Assembly: GCA_933228895.1 (NCBI GenBank)
Contig: OW121847.1
Coordinates: 126,026,350 to 126,090,349, forward strand
Source of the DNA: Platycnemis pennipes
Lineage: Eukaryota > Arthropoda > Insecta > Odonata > Platycnemididae
Length of the DNA: 64,000 bases
Reading direction: 5' to 3'
Of the stretch, positions 37,135-49,470 are shown one piece after another. Position 1 is the first letter of the stretch. Every line of letters begins with the position of its first letter. The position numbers were made by a program, and so were the translations under genes. The notes below the pieces were generated by a model. It was not told the DNA's origin, ran no database searches, and was given only the letters and a program-made list of their open reading frames with translations.

Positions 37135-40100
37135 TGGGTTCAAATCCCTGCCTCCAAAGGTTTCATATTTTTATATCCGTTCCTTTTTCTATTCCTCTTG
37201 AAAATCGCCTGATGAACCAAAACGCAGGGCTGTTTTACATTTCCTATCTCTCACCTCTGTCTCTCTCCCTCCCTCACTGTGTGGGCATTCAGTTAGGCAA
37301 ATTCATTCATCGATAATTCTCCGACGTCTAACGACCTTATCTTCCCTTTTTTACCCGCTCTGGGAGAGCATTTTTTTCCCGCGTTTCAGTTCGTTAGGCC
37401 CGAAACAAAAATTTCCGCCCCGTGAATGAACACCTCATCGAAATTTACTCTCCCGTAACTCCTCCTCCTCCCTTTGCCATTTTTTCGCGAACTCTTCTTG
37501 CCGCTCGCTCCCGTCCCGTGCGCGTTTTTGACCCCTCGGCTTCCCCACGCCATCGAAACTCAGATGCTCGCAGCATGGTTCTCTTCGAGGACCCCGTTCG
37601 TCATTTAACTTTGAATTGAGGGTATGCTGGATTATTCTGACGCATCCGTTTATTCCATTCTGCAAATAAATGACTAAAAGGAAAAGAAATGCCGTGCATG
37701 GAGACAAAAACATCCGTTTCCACCAGTCAGCATTCTGGTTCCCTTTCACTGCTCGGGGAAGCGAAATATGGTAGGACCTTTTATTTACATTTGTAGGGGA
37801 TGCTGATTGAAAAATTCGATTCCTCTCCAATCAAAAGGTCTTTAACTTCAGGGAATATGATTCAAGACTGACATTTACTGATGACTTAGAAGTGGATGAA
37901 GACTTTTAAGTGGATGGGAAAATTTCTATCGTCATTTGGCAAGCATCCTAGGTTATAGAGAAAGAGGCTGCGATTTATTACCTAGTTCAATGCATGAAAA
38001 TAGTATTTATTTTATTTTAACGTAAAAATATGAATTTATTTTGTCTCGAGATTCTTAATTAATTCAACTATCACATTAAGCATTTTATTAGAATCCACTC
38101 AGAACAAAAACTAGGAATCATATTTTGAGGGTAAATGTTTAGACACAACCGTCAAATATTCCCCTTGTCCCTATTTTAGCTATTGGAAGGATATATATCA
38201 GAGGGAATTTATAACAATTTTAGCCACTGCAGAATGAAGTTAAATTGAGTTTTCAATTAATTTTATAATAAGGCTTATTTATATGATTTTAGTTTTAGTT
38301 TTTAGATAGGTTTATTTCGCTTTATTCCTTATATTTTCATGATCCCACCTACATTTGAATAGTATTGTCTGCTACTCGTCGTATTTTGATATTACGACGA
38401 TCCTGCATTTACCGAAATAAAGGAAACAATTTAACGTTTTCTCTAAAAACTCTCAGCATGAAACAATTTCTCTAATGCAGTGCTAAAAATCTTATTCTTA
38501 AGATTTTTATATTCAATGCAGGAAAACCTCAGATATCTGCGAAACATTCTCTCTAGAGTGATCTAAATATGCAACTATATGCTGTATTGGAGCATTCGTT
38601 CACTCACTCAAAAATAAGAATAAACATTTCAATTTTAACTATTATTATGACTAAACTTAGGCAGATACCTTAAACGTTTTATATTTTCCTTTAGGAGAGC
38701 TATTACCATTTTCAAATACACATCTACAGAGTTAAGAGTATTATCTTATCAATGTATTTAATGCATTAGCCTCCTCAATTTTTTGCCTTTAGAATCTTTT
38801 TATCAGGATACGTAGAGTATTAACCCTCTCTCATGCTATGAAACCATTAATATGAAACCATTAAACACCATTACTATTTCTTCTTGCGTAGGAAAACGTG
38901 TTCATTGCTTTCAGTTTTTTCCAGCCCTCCATAATATTATCTTTCCGTCTACTTCCTCCTCATGGCTTCTGCGTAGTCTTCCAAATCTCATCTCATTCCA
39001 TTAACCTCTCCCTCAAGCCTTCAAGCATTTCCTCCTAATTGCTTTCTCTTCCTGGAGTAATGTCTTTCATTCAAATTCCTCCATTGAACAGGCAACTCAT
39101 GACTTCATTCATCCATTTAAATTTCTTTTCAAACTTCTCCTAAAATTTTTCAACGCCTGCAATTATTACTCACTTTCAAAAATCGTTGTTCTTCCCTTTC
39201 CCTAAGCACTCAATTTTCCCCAAGAGCTCCCCTCTCTCCCTCCATTACGTTTAAAGTTACTATTAAAATTTAATTGAAAATATATAATAGAGGTGGAAAT
39301 TTTTCATTCCGCTTAAATAACAGATGGAGTTAGTTCTCTCCTTACCAACCGTGACATGCGGACTCTATCAGATCTTATCTTCTGATCTTATTCTTCAATG
39401 AGTTGGGGACTAAATTTGACTTTGATGTACCATTATGAAAAAAACCTAGAGGGGCATATTCTGGATTTATATATTTTGTGTGATATGACTACGGTTCGAT
39501 CATGTCACCCAGACTAATATTTCAATCAGGTTAAAGGTGATCGGTGGAATGTAAAACAGAAGCATAGGCGCATTTACAACATTTATGGAAATGTTTAAAA
39601 CTTTCAATTTGGTATTCAATCATTAGGAGGAATAATTAAAATTAATGTTTTACCCGAGGGTCGGCTTTTTATGGTGAGCTTAGATCATCCCGTGCTAATC
39701 CATAGACGTGTGAAATTCACACATTCAGGTCCAGGTCCTTTCCGTGGGCCTGCAATTTCCTACAAGTTCTGAAATGCAGAAAAGTCGCGAGAATTTCAGG
39801 TTTGGGCAGTTCTGACAGGCTTCTACCGGGGATTTGATCCTGAGACCCTCCGGTTGGAAGCTCAGCGCACTACCCACTAAACAACCACTAATTTCGTGGA
39901 TAAAAACGATAAAATACCTAGTACTAAATATACTCATATCTTTCTGTCAACGAGTGCAGATCACGGTTGCTAGTATATTTTGACATTATAGTTCTACTTC
40001 ATATATTATAGTAATTGAAAATACAGTAAAATGATAATTTATTCTCTTTCGCGCTTAAAATTTCGGATAGTATGACGGTTTACTTCAGCGATTACGGGAA

Positions 40101-40195
40101 CATCTCTTTCATTGCAGATTTATGGAAATAACGATCGCTAATGATGATGGATAACTTTCGGTCGTTCATTTTCGTTCCATTCCAGGAACCATCAA
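37135..40195. other. Non-coding stretch with CT patches
   Basis: CT-leaning patches at 37240-37275, 37440-37560 and 38920-39240; otherwise AT-rich. No gene. The right part contains the group B SINE. Confidence 0.45.
39650..39895 (-). mobile_element. tRNA-derived SINE, group B, minus strand
   Basis: On the minus strand the head reads TTTAGTGGGTAGTGCGCTGAG (A-box region), then the B box GGATCAAATCC (complement of 39830-39840). The body includes the complement of GACGTGTGAAATTCACACAT, a near-palindrome at 39709-39725. The same body words (GTGTGAA.TTCACACATTCAGG, then TCCTTTCC.TGGGCC) recur at 55 kb in the same orientation. Confidence 0.75.
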
Positions 40196-40199
40196 TATA

Positions 40200-40835
40200 T
40201 GGTTATCGTAGCAGGAACGGATTTGCGCCTGTCCGTGCTAACTCCTCTTTCCCTAGCTCTTGGTTCATCCCCTAGGCGGAATACGCGCGTTTTCCACCTC
40301 ACCTCATCCATGTCGCTCGTTCCCTGGTTCTCTCCCTCCACTCCATACACCTCGCCCGTTCAATCGCCCGCCTTGCTTCCTCTCCACCCCCGGCCTTCCG
40401 TCTCGCCTTTTCGCTCCTCATCATTCTCCACTCCCTCCCAATCACGCTCACAACGAACCTCCTTTCCCCTGGCATGCAGCCCGCGGACTGTTCGCACGCA
40501 CAAAGCCCCCCGTCCCTCGTCTGCCCCCGCCGTTTCCCTCCCCCCATTAGACCGCGCGTCTCGGCCATCAAACCAGCTCCCCTCCCCTACCATCCCTCCT
40601 CCTCATCCTCGTCCCCTCGCTCTCCTGCAACTCCTTCCGCTCTGCAACCCTCCTTCTCTCTCCCTCCTCGTCCTCCTCCAATCTCTTTACGCCTCCCCAG
40701 CTCAGAAATGCGAGCGTAACACACGCTCCGCTGCCCCGCGAAACACGCCCTCTCCATCACCACTCTCCCGTGCACCCTTCTTTTTTTTATATATTAATGC
40801 TCTCTCCTCTCCTGAAACCCACCACACGGACCACC
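40200..40835 (-). repeat. Pyrimidine-rich island (purine strand is minus)
   Basis: CT/CCCT-rich with CpGs scattered through it. A 226-codon plus frame made of Pro, Ser, Leu and Arg and several minus frames overlap. No family resemblance, so not called as coding. Confidence 0.6.
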
Positions 40836-40859
40836 TCGCCGTCGAGCAGCTTTCGCGTG

Positions 40860-41345
40860 CGAAAACCTTAATTATTTAATGCACACCTCGCATTTGACTT
40901 CGTTAACGCGCTCGCATTACCGCGTTAGTCGATCCCGGAAATTACGCCGGTCCGCGGTTGTGTGTGTGTGTGCGTGTGTGCGTGAGCGCGTGTGGGGTCG
41001 AGGGGGAGCATGTTCGCGTTTGTATGCGTGTCCCTGCGGGGTTACGTGTCCGTGTCCGTAGTGGGCACGCTCGCCATCGCCGGAGAGGTGAGCAAATGTG
41101 ACACGGGTCTCCCGGGCGGTTTGTGAGCCTGCTATATTTTATCCTACCTTGCCTCCTCCTCTCCCGACCTCTCCATCCTCATCTCATTCCACGCACGACG
41201 CTCATTTTTCACGCCGCGGGAGAGGTCACCTACTCGGTGTAGGCACGGGTGCCGGGGGCGAGGTGTCCTTCACCCGATGTCGTGGGGGAAGGAGGCGAGT
41301 GGGACAGGGGAAGCTTGCAATGGACGCATTCCGCCATAACTCCCG
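40860..41345 (+). promoter_or_regulatory. CpG-rich block with (GT)n and a donor-like site; weak promoter candidate
   Basis: CpG is frequent (TTAACGCGCTCGCATTACCGCG, GCGTGAGCGCGTG). A GT run interrupted by GC lies at 40960-40985, and GAGAG|GTGAGC at about 41086 resembles a splice donor. Such a block can be the first exon and promoter of a gene reading right, but no acceptor-bounded partner exon was found. Confidence 0.25.
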
Positions 41346-41349
41346 AATG

Positions 41350-43380
41350 TAGAGGGAGAAATAATTATCCAGTGGAGACGACCGACAGCTCAGGTCAGGT
41401 GCGCCACTGAGGATATGTGGGTAAGAAGGGGTTTGGTAAGAGGAACGAAAGACGTAAAGAGAGAAATTATATAAGATATGTCTTTATATGATTGCGAGGA
41501 ATCTCAAGCATTTATTGATATAGTCCGTCTTATGCCTAATCACATGGGCGTTATCCTTGTCTGCTTTGCTGATATTCTCCTTGGTCGCGGTTTGTCTATT
41601 GTTTTGGAGTTACGACAAATAACACATTGGATTTCCATAGAGTTTAAGAATTGAACTGCATGCAATATATTGACATACTATCAAAATTCATCAGGGGTAG
41701 GAAAGTGAAGTATACAAAGTGGCAACGACTGCTGTGGGGCAATTTTCATTGGCCAAACGGAGTTTCGGCGACAGGATCGCCGAAAATTGAAGATGCTGTC
41801 TCAACGGCAACTCTTCATCTCTTCTCGCAAAGCATCTGGCCGAGGCCTCTCAAGGCCTCCGGATTCAATTACAAAATTTTGCACCAATAAGAAAAAGGAC
41901 CTCGGTTGGATGCTTTGGAGGAGTGGGTTATAATTAAACATATGAGGATGAAGAACATTTTATTGAATAACATCACCTTTGAGGGGAATTCACCGACTTT
42001 AACTGTGAACCCAAATTGTTGTCCTTCGAGATAACTTTTCCTTCCTTACTCCCTTCACCCACCTACCAATTCATTTAACCCCCAATCAGCCCCAATTTTA
42101 CCTCCATGAAATGTATCCTTTAAAACTAGCCTCCCCCACCTCTAATATTAAACTTCCCCTTCCACATTTCTCCCCCTCGGACGGTAACATATATTAACTA
42201 TTAAGTAAATTTCAGGGAGTGAGTGAATCCCGCGGTCGTCATTGACATACTTTGCTGGAGCGGGACTAAATTAGAGGAAAGAGGTACCATCTAAGTAACT
42301 TGAAAGATAGTATGTGTTTTCTCAATCAATCTCGCAGAAGAATTTTTCTTGTTCTTCCCACTAGGTTAGGCTAAGCCATTCTACCGACATATGCTTCGAT
42401 AGGAAGGTGTAACATTAACATACGTAAACCAGAACCTAACCACTGTGAATCCCTAAAATAATTCACATACTTGAGTATTTTTATTTGTTTAGAAGAATAT
42501 TACTGCAATACCTTATTTATACTCCCACTGGTCTTCCATCAAACTTCAAATTTTGTGTCTGGGCGAACTAAATGAAACTCATATTTACTTAATAGTTAAA
42601 TAAAAGACATTCTCAGTTAATTTCTAGCATAAGGAATTGCCCTAGTGGATAGGAAGGAGAGGGATTTAATTTAAGCATTGATATCGTAACCGTATAAATG
42701 TATTAATTAATTCCGTGCGAATTAGAGGACGTCTGTGAACGGAGAAGGTTAAAATGATTATTTGCATATCCTGCAGCCACGCCAACGTATTCCACTAAGC
42801 AAACCTCGAAAGCAAAATAAATAACTTCAAAAGTTTTTTTGTACTCACTCATCGTGGGTTAGGTCAGTTCTTTTTTTCTGAGATCAATATACTTGTATCG
42901 GTTACAGAAAAAGTGGACCCACCGCTCCACGCGTTCATAGGAAGGTAAAAATGAACTTTAATTACTAACTCCTTCTGCTCCTTTAATGTATTACAAGCAA
43001 AAATCATTTTAAATTTTAAAAAGTCTTCTAAATAAAGGTACTTTTACCTCATTGGCGAATGGCTGAGCTGAGTTGAGCCGAAATCTAAATTACGTAATAC
43101 ATTTACAGGAACGAGTGAGGCAAAGGTAAGAAATGTTTGGTGGCAGAGAAATAAATAAGACAAAATCATGCTTACGTCGTGAATGAAAACGCAAATGATA
43201 TCGAAGGCAATCTGTTATCATGGGAAGGTATAATTATGCAGGGATTGCCTGCAAATTATACCAAAAAGGGAATATAAAACTGAGCCCATGACGTGAAGTA
43301 GTAGATTAAAGTGCGAAGTAAAATATGATAGAAAATGTGATTCCACGAAAGAGAATACTAAAAGCGGTCACCGAGTAAAA
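41350..43380. other. AT-rich non-coding stretch
   Basis: No gene or definite repeat recognised. A local GC-richer patch at 41735-41880 has a short + frame without domain character. Confidence 0.5.
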
Positions 43381-43384
43381 TAAA

Positions 43385-43870
43385 AGGAGGGGAAGAAATA
43401 TGTACATGGTTTACGGTGGAATCTCGAGAGAGGTGAACGGTTTAATGAGGGAGGAGAAAAATATAAAGAGGGTAGGGAAGTACTCTGAAAGGAAGCAAGT
43501 AGGGAGAAGGGAAGAGAGGGACAGGAAAACTGGACGCAACAAAAGGGAGGGAGTGGGGAGAGTTAAGTATGAGAGTAAAGAGTGGAGAAAGATATAAAGA
43601 GAGAGAGAGAGTGGAAGGGAATGAGAGCACAAAGTCGATAGGAAACGAGGAATGGAGCACACCAAGAGAGAAGAGGGTGAAGTGGTTGAAAATGTGGAGG
43701 AGAAAGAAGATTGAAGAACGCAAGAAATGAAGAGAAAGAAAGGTAAAGGTCAAAATGGAACTGCGAATAAGACAGGGGAGCGGGGGTAGTGGAGGCAGAG
43801 TGGTGGGAGAGAGGGATGAATCAGAGAAAAGGGTCTCTGAGGGAGAGGACAGGAAAACATTCTAAGTGCA
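43385..43870 (+). repeat. Purine-rich island on + strand
   Basis: AGAGAG/GGAGAA-rich. A 103-codon minus frame of Leu, Ser and Phe is the complement of the purine tract and is not credible as a gene. Confidence 0.6.
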
Positions 43871-43874
43871 GAGT

Positions 43875-44685
43875 GAAAGAGACAAAGTTTGCAATGCCCA
43901 GTCTAATGCTAATATTTTCCTAGCAATTAATTAGCACGACACATGGGCTTGGAGTTCTCGGAAAACACTGCTTGCATACTCCTTTTCTTTCATAATCACC
44001 GACTGAATTATTGCTCATCATTAAGAAGATTATTTGCTGCATCAATTTGTGTGCTAGAGAGAAACAAGACCAGGGTAAAATTAATGCGCTAATTATTGAG
44101 AGTTCATCGAGGATAATAAGTATGGCTTAATTTTATTCTGATAAGGACTATGAAAATTTGACCATTAACAGTGGTAAACTTTTAGAACGTAAGTTAGATT
44201 TTTAAATTTAAAAAAATCTTCAATGAAAACCTGCATCACTTGGGTGTAGAAATAATATAGTTATGAACATAAACCCAAATGATCTACGGATAAAAAATGT
44301 AAAACAAATTTCCAATGTATTGAAAAATGCTAAGTTACACCATTATGTTATATTTAAGTCTCTAATTTGTTTGTGCAAAAGAGACAAATGAGGTTCTATT
44401 TCATTACAAACTGTATACTGTGGATGCTTAAAATATATTATCGTATACTCGTTCGTTTCTGTGTAGCTCTTAATTGTGATCCAAAGCAAATCTTTGCGCA
44501 GTACGTTACGCAATAACAGAAAAATATCATACGGGTAAAGTAAAAAAAATGTATTTTATTTTCATTCGTGTTGTGAAACTCAACTTCACTGGTAATATTT
44601 CTCCATCTCTGAGCTTTGTGGGTGACAAAAATGGCACTTGGGAAAGCAAAAAATAAATATCGGGGCAGGTGAACTTCTAGTTTGA
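43875..44685. other. AT-rich non-coding stretch
   Basis: Nothing supportable apart from the start of a long minus frame that continues through the next purine island. Confidence 0.5.
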
Positions 44686-44689
44686 CTCT

Positions 44690-45255
44690 AAAAACAAAGA
44701 ATATGAAAGTACCGGCGAGCAGGATGGTGGAAAGGGAACGAAGGGAGGAAGGGTGGAAGTACAGAGAGGAAGAGAGAGAGAAATAAAGGGAGAAAAAGTA
44801 AGAATGCGTCACATGAAGTGTTTCCAAGGGAAAATGTGAAAAAATATATATATATGTGTGCAAAAGCAAGGACAAAGTGCGCGGGGAAGAAAAGGAGTGA
44901 GGAAAAAATGAGAGACTCAGAGAGAGAAAAAGAGAGTTTGCGAGCAGAAGGGCACGTAATACAGTGCGTAGGTTGGGGAAGGCAGTAAGGGGGAAGTTTG
45001 GAGGGCTGAAGTCTAGAGATGGGGTGTTTCCCTCGTGTATTCCGAAAAGAATGGGAAAAGAGAGAGCGGGTGAGAGGGCTACACGGCGTCCGACCGGGAA
45101 TGGAGAGAGGAGGAAGAGAAAAGGAGGAAAGAATATGCAGGACAAGGAGGAGAGAGCGAAGAACAGGGGAAAGAAGCGAAGAAGTGACGGGGGAGGGAAA
45201 AGGGAGGAGGGGAGGGAGGGAAAGCAAGCAGGCAAGGAAGGCGCGTGTGTGTGAG
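44690..45255 (+). repeat. Purine-rich island on + strand with (AT)n
   Basis: GA-rich over 560 bases, with a short (AT)n at 44845-44856. The 298-codon minus frame 44438-45334 is the longest in the window. It is Phe/Ser/Leu/Pro-rich low-complexity sequence with no domain; I regard it as a by-product of the pyrimidine strand. Confidence 0.6.
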
Positions 45256-45259
45256 GGAC

Positions 45260-45560
45260 GTAAGGGTGTGGTTGATTTACCGAAACGTCAGCGATGGGCG
45301 TGGTCCCGCCCCGCGCGTTCTTTGCCCCGTGCATCGGTCTTAAACTGAGCGCCCATTAGACGCTCCGAGGCGTGAATGGAATTAAAAGCTTTTAGCGCAA
45401 ATCACCGCCACGGCGTCGGGCCAGGGACGTCTCTTGTTTCGGGTGGGCATCGAGGCCGACGCGTCATACCGGAAATGTGAAAAACAAGCCTCTTCGGGTG
45501 CCGCGAGGGAGGTAGCATGGCCGAAAAGGGCATTGCACCCGGCCTCACATTTCGGTTTAT
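45260..45560. promoter_or_regulatory. CpG-rich, polarity-free block; candidate CpG island or conserved element
   Basis: Unlike the adjoining purine island, this block is balanced on both strands and dense in CpG. It holds the GC-box-like GTGGTCCCGCCCCGCGCG at 45300-45317 and an AT-rich AATTAAAAGCTTTTAGCGC near 45380-45400, a 12-base palindrome flanked by unique sequence. That looks more like regulatory DNA than low complexity, but no transcript evidence is visible. Confidence 0.3.
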
Positions 45561-45564
45561 ACAA

Positions 45565-46495
45565 TCGTATGATACGCACAAAAGCTCAAGCAATTATCAC
45601 TCCCTATTTACTTAACGAAAAAATAGTTCAGAATGTAAATTTCCGTTCATAAGGAGACTTTTGCGGAAGTGGAAATGCAAATAAATATGCTGTGCTGCTT
45701 TACAAAAATACATTAAACAAGTCTCATGACATCAGTTATAGCTGTAATGTGAGATTTTTACCTGTTTATATTCTTCACATTATGAAGTGCTAAAACTACG
45801 GATTAAGGGTTATAGAACACGATAATACGTGGCTTGGATTTAGGCCGAAATTTCCCAAAATCATGAACTCATATTCACTTTTCAAAATAATCAGTGGTAT
45901 CCCAGAAAATAAAAAACCTAACTAATATAACTGGTTAAAATAAGGGAACTTTCAAATTTCAAGAGAATTTCTGAGAATCTAGAGACTTCGTCCTGAATTA
46001 AAATGTAAATAAGTTAATTCCGTGATCCAGTGCCAAGTTGCGACCACAAAGTAAATTTTACCATCAAATAAGCAAAATTGAAAGGTGATCCTAGCAAAAA
46101 AATTCTCTTCTGTTAAATTTTTCTACATAAAAATCACGACCTACTAGCAGAAAGTATATATTACCAAAATATAAAAATATAAAGATCTAAAAAATTATTT
46201 TACCGTTGCACTGTAATCAATTAATAATTTTTGTCAAGAGCTTTACAAGTATTCCCAAATGTAGTGGAAAACAGGTTAAAGAATAAAAAATTTACACTAA
46301 TGTGGTTTCATGATAGCATATCTTTTCAGTGTCATAGTCAGGATCTAAGAGAAATCGTGAAACAGGAGAAAACCAAAACAATAGGAAAATGTAGATGAGG
46401 GTTTCAGCAGATGAAAAAGGAGAGAGTATAAGCGAGTTCGATTATTCCAGTAGAAATGTTCCTGAAACCGTCGAAGGGTTTTGGTGCAGGGGGTT
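45565..46495. other. AT-rich non-coding stretch
   Basis: Nothing supportable. Confidence 0.5.
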
Positions 46496-46499
46496 CCTC

Positions 46500-47250
46500 A
46501 GGGTCTCATTTTGTCTCCTCTTTCTTTCACTCCACTTCCCCAGCCTGGATTTCCGCAGTCAACCTTCTTCCTCTTCTTCTAAGGCCTCTCACCCCAGGCC
46601 ATCGTTCCCAACAGCGCATCCACCACTATTCCCACCACATTCAGCCAACCACCCTTCCGAAACAAATGTCTCGGCTTCCCTTCATCCCTATCCATGGCAT
46701 CACATCTTGTTTCCAGGCGACCACTCTGACCACGTGGGGGATGAGCCGTTGCCTGCGGGATTTTTTATAGCATCACGAGGGTGAGGGGAAACGGGCGTTT
46801 CGGTCTGAGCCTGGGTGCCGGGCAGGGCTTTGGCCGCGGTTGTAAAGGGGAGGCATTGGCTTGCGGCAGACAAGGGGTGGATGCTAGAGTGAGGCGGAGG
46901 TGGGAGGTTGGTTTCCGGGGAGGACGGATAGGCTGGGTTTGTGGGTGGAATAGGAATCAAATGCAATCACGCGTCCACCTACCACCGCTCCCTCCATCAC
47001 AAGCAAGGTATCCTCTATTCCACTCATCCCCTCTCCGTCACCACCAAAGCCACTTCAAACTCCCCCCTCTCTCGCGCCCTCTCGATCCTTTACTTCCCCG
47101 ACCTCTCTCCCTTGGGAGATGGGGGCGGTTCCTTCTCCGGCGTCATCTCGGATCCTCCTGCCTCCAGGAAGTGATCTTATCGCATCCCTCTCACTTTCGT
47201 CGATCAAGTGGACCGCATATCTTCCCTCCCTGGCCGTCCCGCGGGCACCT
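46500..47250. repeat. Island with polarity CT then G then CT
   Basis: CT-rich at 46500-46700, G-rich at 46770-46950, CT-rich at 46970-47180. The 192-codon plus frame crosses the switches and has no family resemblance. Confidence 0.55.
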
Positions 47251-47254
47251 CCCC

Positions 47255-48025
47255 AACACTCTTCTTCTGAAGTTGAAGAGGGACATTGATCCAGGCGTGA
47301 AGGGGGATCGGAAAGCCAAGATGATCACAGACAAGGGCACTTCCCCTTTGTGTGGCTAGTTTCTAGTGATCCTGGCTCCCTCGTCTACTGAAAAATGGAG
47401 AATGAGAGGTATAAATCTTCCGCCTCGATTTTTTCTCCAGCCAACTTTTCTTTAATTTTTATCCACATACTCTCGAATATATCTTTCCGTCCTCTCCCTA
47501 CTGCTTTCCCTTGCGCTGCATTGATGACCGCTCTGGTCAATCGTACCCGTGTCCGAATTATTCTGTTTTAGATCACTCCGAAGTAGTCATGGCATTCCGG
47601 CATTATATTTCATTTTAATATTGAAAAATTTCTCCGTGCCAAAGGGTTTTCCCTTCGGTCCATCTCCGCTGAGGGAGTATACAAATAACAGAAGAAAATA
47701 TTCGCTTTTTAATGTCGTAAGTGATTTTCCGATTGCATAAAGTGTTGGATTTAATCCCATATATTTACATGATCTTCCTTTTCCTTTTTTATGACGGAAA
47801 TTTGCAGATAATCAGGATGTATAATAAAATCCGTATGAGATGATATGATATTCCGATGGGGAAGGAAACACTTCTACCTTTTGTCCACTACAAACCTATT
47901 TTTACGCTGACTTTCGGACAAAGTTAAGAATTTCCAATGTCAAACGTACGTTTAACTTTCTCGATAACTTGTAAACCCTTCCGCCGACTTCATAAAACTC
48001 TATTCTGGCTTCCTCATCATCCATC
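47255..48025. other. Non-coding stretch
   Basis: No gene or repeat recognised. Confidence 0.5.
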
Positions 48026-48029
48026 TTTT

Positions 48030-48895
48030 AAATGAACAGTCACCGAACCTCTTTTTTTACCTACTTGCGTCATCTCTTCCGTTCCGCCTGCTTCTCTGAA
48101 GAAAAAAAAATGCATTCGTTCCTCTGGTGGCCATAATTTCAACTCCACGTCCGTCTTTCATCTCACTTTCTCCCTTCGGCACTCATCGTGGAAATTTATT
48201 TCCATTTCTTGCGGCCTCCGAGCAGGTCTCTAGCTCATTTTCCTCCGGCCTTACTTTTTTTTACCGTGCACCCAGTCTCATTAGGGCCCTCATTTCAGTT
48301 TCATTTATTCCCCTTTTGTTTTAATGCCATACTCTCGTTTTATATCCACTTTCCCACCCTATGAGTATAAAAATGTCACTTTCTCTGACTCCTAGGACCA
48401 GATCTGCCATTCTTTCTTCCTGCCCTTCTCTTCCCTGCCCTCTACCCTCCCTATTTCCCTCACTTTTCCCTTCTCTCTCTCTCTCTTATCCTTCCGCCCC
48501 TGTCCCTTCTCCATCTCTGGGGATCCCTCCTCTATTCCTGACTCCCCCGTCCTCTTCTGCGCATTCATTTGAGCTGCCGGCCTCTCCTACTGTCACTGCC
48601 CAGCGCACATCATCCACAGAGCCCCGCACACTTTCTCCGCGGTCATTCATTCCTCTTCTTTATCCTTCACATGCGCACCCTTCCTCTCCGTCATTACCCC
48701 ACCTTTCCCGTTTCATTTTCTCCTTTCTTCCCAGAGTGTGGCTCGTATTTTAGTTTGCACGCCGAAAATACAACAGCTGCAGAGCTGCGTGTGGAGTGGG
48801 GTGGATGGATCGATGGTGAAGGAACATGGTCACTCACCCTCCCTCTCTCCCTCTCATACTTTCCACCGACCTTTCTACCCAAATTTTCATACCCT
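48030..48895 (-). repeat. Pyrimidine-rich island (purine strand is minus)
   Basis: CT/TCCC-rich for most of 850 bases, densest at 48400-48540. Frames are Ser/Pro/Leu-rich. Confidence 0.6.
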
Positions 48896-49019
48896 CTGGA
48901 CCGCTGATCTCCCAGCACATACCCCCATCTCTAATGATGTTGAGATATATAAATGTGTCACCAAATTCCGGGGCCCAAATCTTTCCTCTACTATTACTGT
49001 TACTGAGCGGTATGCAAAA

Positions 49020-49470
49020 GGGATTGGGATGGTGTGGTGGCTAGACTACTGGCCTCCCATTCCGAAAGCCGAGGTTCGACTCCCTGTGACGGACTTTTCA
49101 GTTGCAAATCGGTCCCTACTTGAGTTCCTAGTTTTTTTTCATGGGTGTTTTCAAGTCTGTTTCCGCACTAATAGGCGCTTCAGACCGGGAGGAAAGGTAT
49201 AAGGATAGGAATGGAAGGGATTGGGTGGAAGGGATCTCCCATCCGAGTTTCTAGTAGAGGGAATTTTAGGTGAAGTATTCCGTCCGTCGGAGGGGATGTT
49301 AAGCCGTGGTCCCCTTGACGTCTGTCGTTAACAGTAGTTTAATGCTGACGCCGGGTTTCTCTCCACCCTTCTTCCAGTCCCTGAAAACTCCTACCATTGC
49401 CCAATTATCAATCAATTCTAAATTTCGCAAAGGGCTCAGCTGTCGGTCGCCTCCCCTGAATAACTAACTA
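49020..49470 (+). mobile_element. tRNA-derived SINE, group A, best copy
   Basis: The tRNA-like head at 49027-49092 has an A-box region GGTGTGGTGGCTAGACTACTGG and a perfect B box GGTTCGACTCC at 49073-49083. The body carries TCCGTCCGTCGGAGGGGATG at 49279-49298 and TTTAATGCTGACGCCGGG near 49338-49355, shared with the copy at 12 kb on the other strand. A short (ACTA)n tail at about 49461-49471 ends it. Near 450 bp, it is longer than many SINEs. Confidence 0.8.

Noticed and set aside
40199..40879. 226-codon plus-strand frame
   Set aside because: Pro/Ser/Leu/Arg-rich translation of a pyrimidine island, overlapped by minus frames; no family resemblance.
44438..45334. 298-codon minus-strand frame, longest in the window
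   Set aside because: It is the pyrimidine strand of a GA island, made of Phe/Ser/Leu/Pro low complexity, with no domain, intron signals or start context.
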